The notes: generated from the letters alone by a model not told the origin. Counted from the first letter of the stretch, positions 17,120 to 27,325 are shown. The stretch: 64,000 nucleotides of DNA from Alloalcanivorax mobilis (GCF_002864685.1 NZ_NMQZ01000001.1:275020-339019), one strand, 5' to 3'. A program made the numbers and translations.

Positions 17120-17785
17120 TTACCAGGGCAGCACGCTGCCGTCCGAGTGCCAGAAGGTGCCGGTGTTATCCAGGTTGAGCTGGTCCATGCGCTCGAGCAG
17201 ACGTTCGGCGGACTGTTCCGGGGTGAGATGACCGGTGTGGCCGGTCATGTCGGTTTTCACGTAACCGGGATGGAAAATGCCCACCGCCACGCCTTTCGCT
17301 TTCAGATCCAGAGCCAGGGACTTGCCGGCGGCATTGAGGGCGGCCTTGCTGATCCGATAGCCGTAGCGGCCGCCGGAGTCGTTGTCGTCAATGGAACCCA
17401 TGCGCGAGGTCATCAGGCCCACCTTGCTGCCGTTGGCGAGGTTGCCGGTGAGCGCGATGGTAACGCGCAGTGGCCCCAGGGTGTTGACCTCGAACTGGGT
17501 GCGAATGCGGTCGTAGTCCATGTCGTCCAGGGTTTCGTCGCTCATGGTGCCGGCATTGTTATAGAGCGCGCCGATGGTGACACCCTCAAGCGCATTGCGC
17601 AGAGCCGCCATGTCCTGGTCCCGGCCCACGTCGATGCCTTCGATAATCTGTGTGTCGAGCCCTTTCAGCGCTGCCGAGGCTTGCCGACAGACGGCGATCA
17701 CCTGATCGCCGCGCGCTTTCCAGGCGCGCGCCATTTCCAGCCCGATACCCCGGTTGGCGCCGGTGATTACCACGGTTTGAGTCAT
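17120..17785 (-). CDS. Short-chain dehydrogenase/reductase
   Basis: A 221-residue SDR. TGANRGIG near the N-terminus is the NADP-binding motif, NNAG is present, and YGYRISKAALN contains the Tyr-x-x-x-Lys catalytic pair. It resembles the small CsgA-like SDRs. Start ATG 17783-17785 was chosen because GGAGACAGCG precedes it; an upstream in-frame ATG would add four residues. The substrate is not predictable. It stands alone between hipBA and the peroxiredoxin. Confidence 0.85.
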   Translation of the reverse strand: MTQTVVITGANRGIGLEMARAWKARGDQVIAVCRQASAALKGLDTQIIEGIDVGRDQDMAALRNALEGVTIGALYNNAGTMSDETLDDMDYDRIRTQFEVNTLGPLRVTIALTGNLANGSKVGLMTSRMGSIDDNDSGGRYGYRISKAALNAAGKSLALDLKAKGVAVGIFHPGYVKTDMTGHTGHLTPEQSAERLLERMDQLNLDNTGTFWHSDGSVLPW

Positions 17786-17993
17786 CGCTGTCTCCATTCA
17801 TTGCGTCTGCGTTGACGCAGAGATGGGGATGCCCGCCACCTCCCTCAACCGCCATGACGGAACATTGAAGCCTGGTGCCGGGGCAGGGGCGCAAGCCGCG
17901 CCAGCGGGAAGCCGGCGCCGGCGCGATCTGCTACATTGGAGGGCCTCGCCGCCCACCCGGGCGGTACCGATTGTTCGTCAGCAGGAGCCACAC

Positions 17994-18467
17994 ATGACCA
18001 TAGCCGTAGGCGATAAAATCCCCGACGTTACCATCAAGACCAATGGCGATAAGGGCCCTCAGGATCTTGCCACCGGTGAGTTCTTCAAAGGCCGAAAGGT
18101 AGTGCTGTTCGCGGTGCCAGGCGCCTTCACGCCGGGTTGCTCCAACACCCATATGCCCGGGTTCGTGGTCAGCGCCGACGACATTCTGGAAAAAGTGGAT
18201 GCGATCGCCTGCATGGCGGTCAACGACGCCTTCGTGATGGACGCCTGGCAGCAGAATCAGAACGCCGAGAAAATCACCATGCTCGCCGACGGCAACGCCG
18301 AGTTCGCCAAGGCGCTGGGCCTGGAGCTGGACGCCACCGCTGGCTGCATGGGTATCCGCAGCAAGCGCTTCGCGCTGATCGCCAACGATGGCGTGGTGGA
18401 ATACCTGGGCGTGGACGCCAAGGGCGTCGACCAGAGCAGCGCGGAAACCGTGCTTGAGCAGCTCTGA
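17994..18467 (+). CDS. Peroxiredoxin, Prx5/AhpE-like type
   Basis: A 157-residue thiol peroxidase. VPGAFTPGCSNTHMPGFV holds the peroxidatic Cys in the Prx5 PGAFTPxCS motif. A second Cys in DATAGCMGIRSKR could act as resolving residue. Ribosome site CAGGAG is before ATG 17994. It reduces hydrogen or organic peroxides, probably with glutaredoxin or thioredoxin. A related domain occurs fused to glutaredoxin at 63051. The GST gene begins 7 bp downstream, so the two are probably co-transcribed. Confidence 0.93.
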   Translation: MTIAVGDKIPDVTIKTNGDKGPQDLATGEFFKGRKVVLFAVPGAFTPGCSNTHMPGFVVSADDILEKVDAIACMAVNDAFVMDAWQQNQNAEKITMLADGNAEFAKALGLELDATAGCMGIRSKRFALIANDGVVEYLGVDAKGVDQSSAETVLEQL

Positions 18468-18474
18468 GGCGCCA

Positions 18475-19092
18475 ATGAAAATCTGGGGCCGGTTGGATTC
18501 CACCAACGTTAAAAAAGTGCTTTGGTGCGCCGATGAGCTGGCGCTGGACTATCAGCGCATCGACGTGGGCGGCCGCTTCGGCGGCCTGAACGAGCAGGAT
18601 TACCGGGCGCTCAACCCCAATGGTCTGATCCCGTGTCTGCAAGACGGCGATCTGGTGCTGTGGGAGTCCAACGCCATGGTCCGTTATCTGAGCGCTCGTT
18701 ATGGCGAGGGCCGCTTGTATGACGCCGACCCGGCGGCACGCGCGGTGGCGGACAAATGGATGGACTGGGCCACCTCGACCCTGGTGCCGCCTTACATAGC
18801 CTGGTTTATCAACCGGGTGCGCAAGGCGCCGCCGGAGCGTGATGACGAAGCCATGGAAAAGGGCCGCCAGACCCTGGCCCGGGCCCTGGCGGTGGCCGAC
18901 CAGACGCTGGCCAGGCAGCCTTATCTGTCCGGTGACCGCTTCGCCATGGGCGATATTCCCCTCGGTTGTCTGGTTTATGCCTGGTTCGAGCTGGACATCG
19001 AGCGCCCCCCGATGCCCCATCTGGAAGCCTGGTACGGCCGGCTGCGCAAGCGGTCGGCCTACCGGGACCGGGTGATGATCCCGATCACCTGA
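18475..19092 (+). CDS. Glutathione S-transferase
   Basis: A 205-residue GST. The N-terminal thioredoxin-fold half includes MKIWGRLDSTNVKKVLWCADEL, NPNGLIPCLQDGDLVLWESNAMVRYL (cis-Pro and the Glu-Ser that binds the gamma-glutamyl group). The C-terminal helical half ends with an FAMGDIPLGC N-capping motif. It belongs to the cytosolic GST superfamily; the substrate is unknown. A perfect 8-bp hairpin (19145-19162) follows and could end the transcript, although there is no T run. Confidence 0.9.
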   Translation: MKIWGRLDSTNVKKVLWCADELALDYQRIDVGGRFGGLNEQDYRALNPNGLIPCLQDGDLVLWESNAMVRYLSARYGEGRLYDADPAARAVADKWMDWATSTLVPPYIAWFINRVRKAPPERDDEAMEKGRQTLARALAVADQTLARQPYLSGDRFAMGDIPLGCLVYAWFELDIERPPMPHLEAWYGRLRKRSAYRDRVMIPIT

Positions 19093-19499
19093 GCCCGGCG
19101 GCGGCGTGCCACCGGGTCGCGCCGCCTTTGTTGTCGAGCCCTGTGCCGGCGACTTCGCCGGCGCGCGGCCCCATCCTGTTCTTGCGCGTTTGCACAATTT
19201 CCGTGTGAGCGACGCCACTTCAATAAAGTGCGCCAGTACACAAACCTCGAACTTTGCCCTTTCAGAACGTAAAAAATCACGAAATCGTTACACGGCGCAC
19301 ACAGAAGCTGCACTTATCGCCGCTTTTGAACCAGGCCGTAACATGACTTAAATCACGCTCTACATTTTTTCATAGCCATCCTTTGTACATTCAAAACGTT
19401 CACGGTTACCGGCTGTTTTTTTCCTGAGGGGGAAGGGGTAGCGCCCCCCGGTGCCGGCGAGACGAATTCCTTGAAAAATCTCTGTGAGAGGGTGGAAAA
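19093..19499. other. Intergenic region upstream of the repeat lipoprotein
   Basis: About 400 bp without a convincing gene. It starts with a GC-rich hairpin, GCCGGCGA-CT-TCGCCGGC at 19145-19162, then becomes markedly AT-richer than its neighbours from about 19190 to 19440. ATGACTTAAATCAC at 19343-19356 resembles an FNR/ANR-type half-palindrome (weak). The lipoprotein would have a long leader. No RNA structure was identified. Confidence 0.4.
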
Positions 19500-21509
19500 A
19501 TGATCACGTCCCTGGCAAGAAGCCTGCTTATGCTGATGATGGTCGCCGTACTGGCGGCTTGTGGTGGCGGTGGGGGAGGCTCCGGCGGTGGTGGGGATAC
19601 CCCCAACAATCCGGACAACCCGAGCAATCCCAATAACCCGGACAATCCGGATGATCCGGATGACGGCGGCAACAACCCGGATAACCCGGGCAACCCGGAC
19701 GATCCCGATAACGGCGGCGATCCGGATGACGGCATGACCGATGAGGAAGAAGCCAAGGTGGTCAGCCTGATTGACACTCAGAACCATTTCACCTTGTCGG
19801 TGTGTCCGGAAGTTGCCGGCCTGCCCAGCGAAGGTCTGCTGGCGCCGATCGATGTGCTGGCTTGCGAAAATGAAGCGCTACAGAATATCTCCCTGGGCAA
19901 CGACAATATCCTCGGCTTATTGTGTGCCGATACCGTGGCGGACACCGATACCTCCCTGGTGGGAAGCGCTACCAAACCTGAATTCCTGACCGCTTGCGTA
20001 AAAGAGAGCGGCGTTTACTTGAAAGACACGCTCACCGGTTTGCTGGACGGCAGCGCTCCCTTGGCTCAACAGCTTTGCCCTGACTCGGATAATCCCGTTA
20101 CCTGCCTGGTCGATGTACTGAAGTCCACCCCCGATACGGTCCAGGGTGCGCTGTCGCTGCTAGGTTGCGACGATGCCACCAACCCGCAGGTGTGCCTCAG
20201 CGGCGTGGCGCAAAGTCTGACCAGCGGTGAATTGCTGATCTCCACCAGCAACACCTTGACCGGCGCGCTGTGCCCGGTCACTTCCACCAACGGTTTCGAG
20301 CCGCAAGCCTGCCTGAATGAAATCATCGGTGGCGTGACTACTATTCTGGACCCCGGCGCGATCACGGTTCCCGGTTTGGGTGAGATCTGCAGTGAAGACA
20401 CCAACCCGCTGCAATGTCTGCTGAGCGCTGGCGGCCTGCTGGCGCCGGTGACCGACGCACTGGGTGGCGTGCCGGTGGTGGGCGACCTGGTCGACAGCCT
20501 GCTGGCGGGCCTGCAAGACCCCACCAACGTGGACCTGCTGGAAACCCTGCCGGAACTGTTGGCCGGTATTCCGGTGCTCGGTGATCTGATCGGCGGTGCC
20601 TTGGAAGGCGGCGAAGGCGACGACGCCAACCCGCTGTTCGCCCTGCTCGGCCAGCTGCAAGGCCTGCCCGAAATGGTCGCGGAAATCCCCGTGCTCGGCG
20701 ACCTGCTCAACGGCCTGGCCGGCGGCGACACCGGCGGCCTGCCGCTGGACGCCCTGGATCTGGAATCCCTGCTGGGCGGCTTGTCCGGCGGTCAGCTTGA
20801 CCAGGTCAACGAAGTGCTTGAGCAAGTGCCGGTTCTTGGCCCGCTGGTCAATCAGTTGCTTGGCGCGGTGGCCTGCGAATCCGAAAACCCGCTGGACTGC
20901 CTGACTTCCGCCAGCGATCAACTGGGTGACTTCAGCGAACTGCTGGGCGAAGTGCCGGTGCTGGGCGACCTGCTCAACCCATTGTTGGAAACCCTGCTGG
21001 GCGCGGTCCCCGGTGGTGACGGTGGCGACGGCGCTGACCCGCTGGCGACCCTGACCGACGCGCTGGAGAACATTCCGGTGGCCGGTGACCTGCTCAACCA
21101 GGTGCTGGGTACACTGCTGGGCGGCGAAGGCGGCGTGGACCCGAGCAACCCTGGCGATCTGCTCAGCCCGGCCACCGACCTGCTCGGTCAGGTGCCGGTG
21201 CTCGGTGATCTGGTCAACAGCCTGCTGGGTGGTCTGCTGGACGGCGGTGCCCTGGAAGGCGAAGCGGGCCTGGATAATCTGCTCGGCGGCGTGCTCGGCG
21301 AGAACGGTGCTCTGGTGCCGGCGTTGGGCGATCTGCTGGGTCAGATCCCTGGGCTGGGTGAGCCGCTGGTGGGCTTGATCGATACCCTGGCCGGCGATGA
21401 CGGCGTGCTCAAGCAGATTCTTAACCCGATTGCCGACGTTCTCGAAGGCATCCCCGGGCTGGGTGATCTGTTGGGTGGCCTGCTGGACGGCCTGTTCGGC
21501 TGGACCTGA
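19500..21509 (+). CDS. Large repeat-rich surface lipoprotein
   Basis: A 669-residue protein of unknown function. Residues 1-20 are a signal peptide with lipobox VLAAC; Cys21 would be lipidated. Residues 22-32 are poly-Gly/Ser and 34-77 an Asn/Asp-Pro spacer (NPDNPSNPNNPDNPDDP). Residues about 100-300 carry Cys pairs in repeats of the form C-x4-NP-x2-CL (CPDSDNPVTCL, CDDATNPQVCL, CSEDTNPLQCL, with another copy CESENPLDCL later). From about 320 to the end there are ten copies of an amphipathic Leu/Gly segment related to VPVLGDLLNSLLGGLL, most spaced about 40 residues apart. The mature protein is very acidic with almost no basic residues. A strong terminator follows. The layout suggests an extracellular stalk plus hydrophobic repeat domain; a role at oil or surface interfaces is speculation. 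Confidence 0.8.
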   Translation: MITSLARSLLMLMMVAVLAACGGGGGGSGGGGDTPNNPDNPSNPNNPDNPDDPDDGGNNPDNPGNPDDPDNGGDPDDGMTDEEEAKVVSLIDTQNHFTLSVCPEVAGLPSEGLLAPIDVLACENEALQNISLGNDNILGLLCADTVADTDTSLVGSATKPEFLTACVKESGVYLKDTLTGLLDGSAPLAQQLCPDSDNPVTCLVDVLKSTPDTVQGALSLLGCDDATNPQVCLSGVAQSLTSGELLISTSNTLTGALCPVTSTNGFEPQACLNEIIGGVTTILDPGAITVPGLGEICSEDTNPLQCLLSAGGLLAPVTDALGGVPVVGDLVDSLLAGLQDPTNVDLLETLPELLAGIPVLGDLIGGALEGGEGDDANPLFALLGQLQGLPEMVAEIPVLGDLLNGLAGGDTGGLPLDALDLESLLGGLSGGQLDQVNEVLEQVPVLGPLVNQLLGAVACESENPLDCLTSASDQLGDFSELLGEVPVLGDLLNPLLETLLGAVPGGDGGDGADPLATLTDALENIPVAGDLLNQVLGTLLGGEGGVDPSNPGDLLSPATDLLGQVPVLGDLVNSLLGGLLDGGALEGEAGLDNLLGGVLGENGALVPALGDLLGQIPGLGEPLVGLIDTLAGDDGVLKQILNPIADVLEGIPGLGDLLGGLLDGLFGWT

Positions 21510-21532
21510 GCCCCACGGTCAAACCGGCAATA

Positions 21533-21560
21533 AAAACGCCCCGGCTTGCCGGGGCGTTTT
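21533..21560. terminator. Bidirectional Rho-independent terminator
   Basis: AAAACGCCCCGGC-TT-GCCGGGGCGTTTT is a perfect 13-bp inverted repeat with A and T tracts on both sides. It lies between the convergent lipoprotein and TPP-enzyme genes and can stop transcription both ways. Confidence 0.92.
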
Positions 21561-21573
21561 ACGTTGCGGCGCG

Positions 21574-23355
21574 TTAGCGTTTCAGATACTTCGCCGCCAT
21601 CGCTTTCAGCGACTGGCGGATTTCCGCGCCGGCTTCCGGGTCGCCTTTGAGAATGGAGCCCAGGTAACCTTTCACCTGATCCAGCTCCAGGTGGGTGGGC
21701 AGGGGCGGCACATTGGGGTCCACCACCGCATTGATCACCACCGGCCGGTCCGCCGCCAGGGCCTGATCCCACACCGGGCCCACCTGATCCGGGTGATCCA
21801 CGCGCAAGCCACGCAAGCCGAGCATTTCCGCGTAGCGGTCGTAGTCGAAATCGGGCAGCGCCTGCGAGGTCTCGAACTTCGGGTCTCCTTCCATGACCCG
21901 CTGCTCCCAGGTCACTTGATTCAGATCGCCGTTGTTGAGCACCAGTACGATCAGCGTCGGGTTGCTCCATTGGCGCCAGTAATGGGCCACGGTGATCAGG
22001 CCATTGTTGCCGATCATCTGCATGGCGCCGTCACCGACCAGGGCGATCACCGGCTTGTCCGGGGCCGCGAACTTGGCGGCCAGCGCATAGGGGATGCCGT
22101 TGCCCATGGACGCGTGGCCGCCGGAGGTGGAGCCGATGGCGTGGCCGCCAACTTTCAGAAAACGGGAATACCAGTCGGTGGCGGTGCCGACATCCGCGGC
22201 CAGGCGTACGCCCTCGGGCAGGCGTGGCGAGAGCTCCCAGAACAGCTTCTGCGGATTCAGCGGCTCGGCGCTGGTGTTGGCGCGCGCTTCCAGCGTTTCC
22301 CACCAGTCGCGGACACGGCCCTCCAGCGTTTCCCGCCAGCTTCGTTCTGGTTTACGGGTTACCCGTTCCAGCAATGCCTGCAGGGTGGGTTTGGCGTGGC
22401 CGTGCAGGTTGACCTCGTTGGGAAAGCGCAGGCCCAGATTGGCGGCGTCCACATCGATCTGCACCCCTTTCGCCTGGTCGCAGGCGGGCAGAAACTCGGC
22501 GTAGGGGAAGCTGGTGCCCACCATCAACAGGGTGTCGCAATGCCGCATCATGTAATCGCTGGGTTCGGTGCCGAGCAAACCGATGCCGCCGGTCACCCCG
22601 GGGGCGTCGTCGGCGATCATGGTCTTGGCCAACACCGCTTTGGCGACGCCGGCGCCGAGGGCGTCGGCCAGTTCCAGCAGTTGCGGCACCGCGTCCTGGA
22701 CGCCGGCGCCGGCCAGAATCGCCACCTTGTCGCCCTGGTCGAGTAGCCGCGCGGCGGCGTCCAGATCGGCGCTCTTGGGAAGGCGCTCGGAGGCACGATA
22801 GCCGGTGCCCGACCAGGTCGAGCCGTGGCCGGCCGGCGGCTGGGCCGTGGCGGCGTCCTGCAGGTCGTTGGGCACGATCACACGGGTCACGGTGCGCTCC
22901 GCTTCGGCGATGCGCAGCGCCCGATCAACGACATGGCGGGTCTGCTCCGGCGCCATCAGCGTCTGCACGTAGCCGGCGACGTCCTGGCACAGGCTTTCCA
23001 GGTTCGCCTCTTGCTGGAAATCCGAACCCAGACTGACGCGCGCCTGTTGGCCGAGAATCGCGACCACCGGCATGTGGTCCTTGGCGGCGTCGTACAGACC
23101 ATTGAGAGCGTGAACCGCCCCCGGACCGGAGGTGGCGACCACCACCCCGGTTTCGCCGGTGTATTTGGCATGGCCGCTGGCCATGAAAGCCGCCAGCTCC
23201 TCATGGCGCGGTTGCACCAGGGTGATTTTGTCCTCGGCGCGGCGCAGCGCGCTCATCACGCCGTTGATGCCGTCGCCGGAGTAGCCGTAAACGCGCTGAA
23301 TGCCCCACTGGTGCAGGCGCTCGACGATGAAATCTCCTACCGTTTGGGTGCTCAT
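21574..23355 (-). CDS. Thiamine-pyrophosphate enzyme, pyruvate oxidase/acetolactate synthase-like
   Basis: A 593-residue TPP-dependent enzyme. The N-terminal PYR domain has YGYSGDGINGVMSAL and the catalytic Glu in VQPRHEELAAFMASGHAK. The central domain follows, and the C-terminal PP domain has the TPP/Mg motif GDGAMQMIGNNGL...NNGDLNQV. It resembles PoxB-like pyruvate oxidases and uncharacterised TPP-requiring proteins more than biosynthetic IlvB. The reaction is probably decarboxylation of a 2-keto acid. It starts 24 bp after the transaminase stop, so the two probably form an operon in which the transaminase could supply the keto acid. Confidence 0.8.
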   Translation of the reverse strand: MSTQTVGDFIVERLHQWGIQRVYGYSGDGINGVMSALRRAEDKITLVQPRHEELAAFMASGHAKYTGETGVVVATSGPGAVHALNGLYDAAKDHMPVVAILGQQARVSLGSDFQQEANLESLCQDVAGYVQTLMAPEQTRHVVDRALRIAEAERTVTRVIVPNDLQDAATAQPPAGHGSTWSGTGYRASERLPKSADLDAAARLLDQGDKVAILAGAGVQDAVPQLLELADALGAGVAKAVLAKTMIADDAPGVTGGIGLLGTEPSDYMMRHCDTLLMVGTSFPYAEFLPACDQAKGVQIDVDAANLGLRFPNEVNLHGHAKPTLQALLERVTRKPERSWRETLEGRVRDWWETLEARANTSAEPLNPQKLFWELSPRLPEGVRLAADVGTATDWYSRFLKVGGHAIGSTSGGHASMGNGIPYALAAKFAAPDKPVIALVGDGAMQMIGNNGLITVAHYWRQWSNPTLIVLVLNNGDLNQVTWEQRVMEGDPKFETSQALPDFDYDRYAEMLGLRGLRVDHPDQVGPVWDQALAADRPVVINAVVDPNVPPLPTHLELDQVKGYLGSILKGDPEAGAEIRQSLKAMAAKYLKR

Positions 23356-23379
23356 GATTCCTCCTTGAACAGGGCTGAT

Positions 23380-24558
23380 TCAGCCGATGAACCGGCGCAA
23401 CCGTTGCAGGCCGGTGTCGATGGTCTCGCGACTGGCGGCGAAGGAAATACGCAGCCGCCCGGGGGCGCCGAAGCCGCTGCCGGGCACCACCGCCACGCCG
23501 GCCTCGTGCAGCAGCCGTTCGGCCAATTGCTGGTCGTCCTGCAGATCGGTGCGCCGCTCAATCAACGCCCGGGCATCGGCAAAGGCGTAAAAAGTGCCGT
23601 CCGAAACCGGGCATTCAATGCCTTTCAGGGCGTTCAGGGCCGGTACGATGTGATCGTGACGGCGCTTGTATTCGCGCACCATCTCGCGCACCGGGCGCTG
23701 ATCTCCGCTCAGCGCGGCGTGCGCGGCGTGCTGGCTGATCGAAGCGGTGCCGGCGGTACTCTGGCCCTGCACCTTTTTTATCCGTGCGATTGCCTCCGCC
23801 GGGCCGCCGACAAAGCCAACCCGCCAGCCGGTCATGGCGTAGGCCTTGGAAACGCCATTGACCACGAAGCAGCGCTCAGCCAGGTCCGGTGCCACGTTGA
23901 GAAGGTTACGAAACGGCGCCGGGCCCCAATTCAGATGTTCATAGATTTCATCGCTGACAATGCACAGGCGAGAATGCTGGCGCAGCAGATCGGCGATGTC
24001 GGCCAGCTCGCTGTCACGGTAAACGCGACCGGTGGGGTTGTTCGGGCTGTTCAGAAAAACCAGCCGGGTGCGGGCGGTGATCGCAGCCTGCAGGCGCTCG
24101 GCGGTGAGCGTATAACCTTCTTCGGCGGGGGCGTCCACGTACACGGGATCGGCGCCGGCCAGCATCACCTGGGCCGGATAGGTCACCCAATACGGGCGCG
24201 GCACCAGGGCTTCGTCGCCGGGCTGCAGCAGGGTCTGGCAGATGTTATAGAGCGCTTGCTTGGCGCCGCAGCTCACCAGGATCTCGTCGCTATCAAAAGC
24301 CAGGTCGTTATCGCGTCGGAATTTGTCGCGCACCGCCTGCTTCAGGGCGGGGTAGCCGTCCACGGCGGTGTAGTGGGTGTAACCTTCATCAATGGCGCGG
24401 TGAGCGGCGCGTTTGATCGCCTCCGGGGTATCGAAATCCGGCTCTCCGGCACCCAGCCGCGCCACCGAGCCGTCGCCGTTCTGGAGCGCCGCCGCCTCGG
24501 CATTGATCTTCAGCGTCAGCGATGGCTGGATCCGTTCCACCCTTTGCGCGTAAATCAT
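23380..24558 (-). CDS. PLP-dependent class I aminotransferase (aspartate aminotransferase-like)
   Basis: A 392-residue fold-type I transaminase. LGAGEPDFDTPE, VSCGAKQALYNICQTLL, NSPNNPTGRVY, VSDEIYEHL and the PLP-lysine motif VNGVSKAYAMTGWRVGF are all intact, with a C-terminal RISFAAS Arg that binds substrate carboxylate. It resembles subgroup I-gamma aspartate aminotransferases. It is the first gene of a two-gene unit with the TPP enzyme. Confidence 0.9.
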   Translation of the reverse strand: MIYAQRVERIQPSLTLKINAEAAALQNGDGSVARLGAGEPDFDTPEAIKRAAHRAIDEGYTHYTAVDGYPALKQAVRDKFRRDNDLAFDSDEILVSCGAKQALYNICQTLLQPGDEALVPRPYWVTYPAQVMLAGADPVYVDAPAEEGYTLTAERLQAAITARTRLVFLNSPNNPTGRVYRDSELADIADLLRQHSRLCIVSDEIYEHLNWGPAPFRNLLNVAPDLAERCFVVNGVSKAYAMTGWRVGFVGGPAEAIARIKKVQGQSTAGTASISQHAAHAALSGDQRPVREMVREYKRRHDHIVPALNALKGIECPVSDGTFYAFADARALIERRTDLQDDQQLAERLLHEAGVAVVPGSGFGAPGRLRISFAASRETIDTGLQRLRRFIG

Positions 24559-24659
24559 GGGGCCTCCGTGTTGCTGGCGGGGCCTACCATGAGTACGCCT
24601 GATCGGTGCATGAAAACACCGGTTTGATTAAAAAAGGTGTAAAAGCAGTGTCAGGCGCC

Positions 24660-25001
24660 CTAGCGAAGGCGGTCGGGTTCGTCCACGAATCGGTGCGGCG
24701 GCAGGGTGACCCGCTCCACGCGCTCACCCAGCAGCAGCGTTTCGCCGCGGTAGCGCTCGCCGCCGGTGACGGTGAATTCGAACTCGTAAACGCGCCATAG
24801 ACGCAGCTTCCCCTGGTTGTCCCGGCGCAGCCGCAGGCGTTTCAGGCCAACGGTTTCGTCCAGCAGCATGACGTCCTCGCGTTCGCAATAGCGGCGGGTA
24901 ACGCGCAGGGCGGTCTCGCGGATGCGCTGCGAGCGCCAGAACAACGCGGCACCCAGCACCAGCGCGGCAAGCAGCAGCAGATCGGTCAGGTCGAGATTCA
25001 A
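24660..25001 (-). CDS. DUF3301 membrane-anchored protein
   Basis: A 113-residue protein with one N-terminal transmembrane helix (LTDLLLLAALVLGAALFW) and a basic cytoplasmic domain containing RYCEREDVMLLDETVGLKRLRLRRD and LRLWRVYEFEFTVTGGERYRG. This layout matches DUF3301, a small gammaproteobacterial family of unknown function. Confidence 0.8.
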   Translation of the reverse strand: MNLDLTDLLLLAALVLGAALFWRSQRIRETALRVTRRYCEREDVMLLDETVGLKRLRLRRDNQGKLRLWRVYEFEFTVTGGERYRGETLLLGERVERVTLPPHRFVDEPDRLR

Positions 25002-25134
25002 AGCGATTCCCCAGGGTCACGGCAGCGCCCATGGTACGAAGCTGGCGCCATGAAGGGAATGGCGGGGTGGGCGGCGTGGTTGGGCCGGCGTAGCATGGAG
25101 GGGGACCCGCCTGGCCCGCAATCCGGAGCAAACG

Positions 25135-25386
25135 ATGGGCTCAATCTGGAAACGCCGATGGCGCGACTGGTGGCGGCGCTTTCCCCGGCGCCCGGCCAAA
25201 CAGCCGCCGAAGGAACCGCCGCCACAGCTTGGCGACAGCGCCGCCGCCCACGCCGGCGACGACCCGGAGCCGCTGCACCGTGGTCGACGCCGCTTAAAAG
25301 AAAGTTACACCAATCATTGGGACCTGGATTATCTACCTCGTGATGAGGTGGAAAAAATCGTCACGGATCTCAATAAGAAGCGCTAA
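25135..25386 (+). CDS. Small basic hypothetical protein
   Basis: An 83-residue protein, N-terminally Arg/Trp-rich (SIWKRRWRDWWRRFPRRP), then a Pro/Ala linker and a C-terminal helix DYLPRDEVEKIVTDLNKKR. ATG 25135 is preceded by a weak GGAGC site. No family was recognised. The ordered C-terminus and the terminator-like hairpin directly after the stop favour a real gene. Confidence 0.5.
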   Translation: MGSIWKRRWRDWWRRFPRRPAKQPPKEPPPQLGDSAAAHAGDDPEPLHRGRRRLKESYTNHWDLDYLPRDEVEKIVTDLNKKR

Positions 25387-25400
25387 GTCGGTGTCAGTGA

Positions 25401-25438
25401 CAAGCCCGGCCCGCCGCGACATCCGTCGGGCCGGCTTG
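25401..25438. terminator. Hairpin between convergent genes
   Basis: CAAGCCCGGCCCG and CGGGCCGGCTTG form a 12-bp stem with one bulge around a 13-nt loop. It lies 15 bp after the small-protein stop and 20 bp from the ABC permease stop. No T run is present, so terminator activity is plausible but not assured. Confidence 0.5.
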
Positions 25439-25457
25439 CCGTGTTCAACGCCGGCAC

Positions 25458-26215
25458 TCAACTCTTCAACCGATAACCGGTTTTGAAGATCCACCATACC
25501 GTGCTCAAGCACAGCAACATGAACAGCACCGTCATGCCCAGGCTGATGCCGATGCTGACGTCGGCGATGCCGTAAAAGCTCCAGCGAAAGCCGCTGATCA
25601 AGTACACCACCGGATTAAACAAGGTCACCGTTTGCCACGCTGGTGGCAGCATATCCACGGAATAGAAGGTGCCGCCAAGGAACGTCAGCGGCGTCACGAT
25701 CATCATCGGAATGATCTGCAGCTTTTCAAAGCCATCCGCCCAGACGCCGATAATAAAACCGAACAGGCTGAAGGTGACGGCGGTCAGCACCAGAAAGCCC
25801 ACCATCCACAGCGGATGGGCTATATGGAATTCCACGAACAACCGTGAGGTGGCGAGAATCAACAAGCCGAGAACCACCGATTTGCTGGCCGCCGCGCCGA
25901 CATAGCCGAGCACGATTTCCACATAGGAGATCGGGGCGGAGAGCACCTCGTAGATGGTGCCGGAAAACTTCGGCATATAGATGCCGAACGAGGCGTTGGA
26001 AATACTTTCGTTGAGCAGCATCAGCATGATCAGGCCGGGAATGATAAAGGCGCCGTAGCTGATGCCATTGATTTCCACCATGCGCGAGCCGATGGCGGAA
26101 CCGAACACTACGAAATACAGCGAGGTGGAAATCACCGGCGAGGCGATGCTCTGCATCAGCGTGCGCCAGGTGCGCGCCATTTCGAACAGGTAGATCGCAC
26201 GGATCGCGTGAAAAT

Positions 26216-26219
<4 letters not shown>
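25458..26219 (-). CDS. ABC-2 type transporter permease
   Basis: A 253-residue permease with six hydrophobic segments, starting with the cytoplasmic stretch [40 protein letters not shown]. It contains the ABC-2 signature-like [20 protein letters not shown] and [28 protein letters not shown], and resembles E. coli YadH. It forms an exporter with the ATPase upstream, overlapping it by 4 bp. The substrate is unknown. Confidence 0.9.
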
Positions 26220-27169
<950 letters not shown>

Positions 27170-27325
27170 GGCGGCTCCTTGCTGCGTCGGAAACGGTGTG
27201 ATTGGGTCGGGGAGGTAGTCGACCGGGGTCGGGCTGTTTCGACCCGGCCCCGATGATACTACGGCGAACGTTTAACCGGGGTGGCGATTGGATTCTTTAA
27301 TCACGGTTGCCATGCCCGCGCCGGC

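Noticed and set aside
19249..19285. GAACTT as an RpoE/AlgU -35 box upstream of the lipoprotein
   Set aside because: No matching -10 element occurs at 15-17 bp spacing.
24598..24614. CTGATCGGT resembling a HipB operator copy
   Set aside because: Only nine bases match, there is no AT-rich half after it, and it lies about 7.5 kb from hipB.
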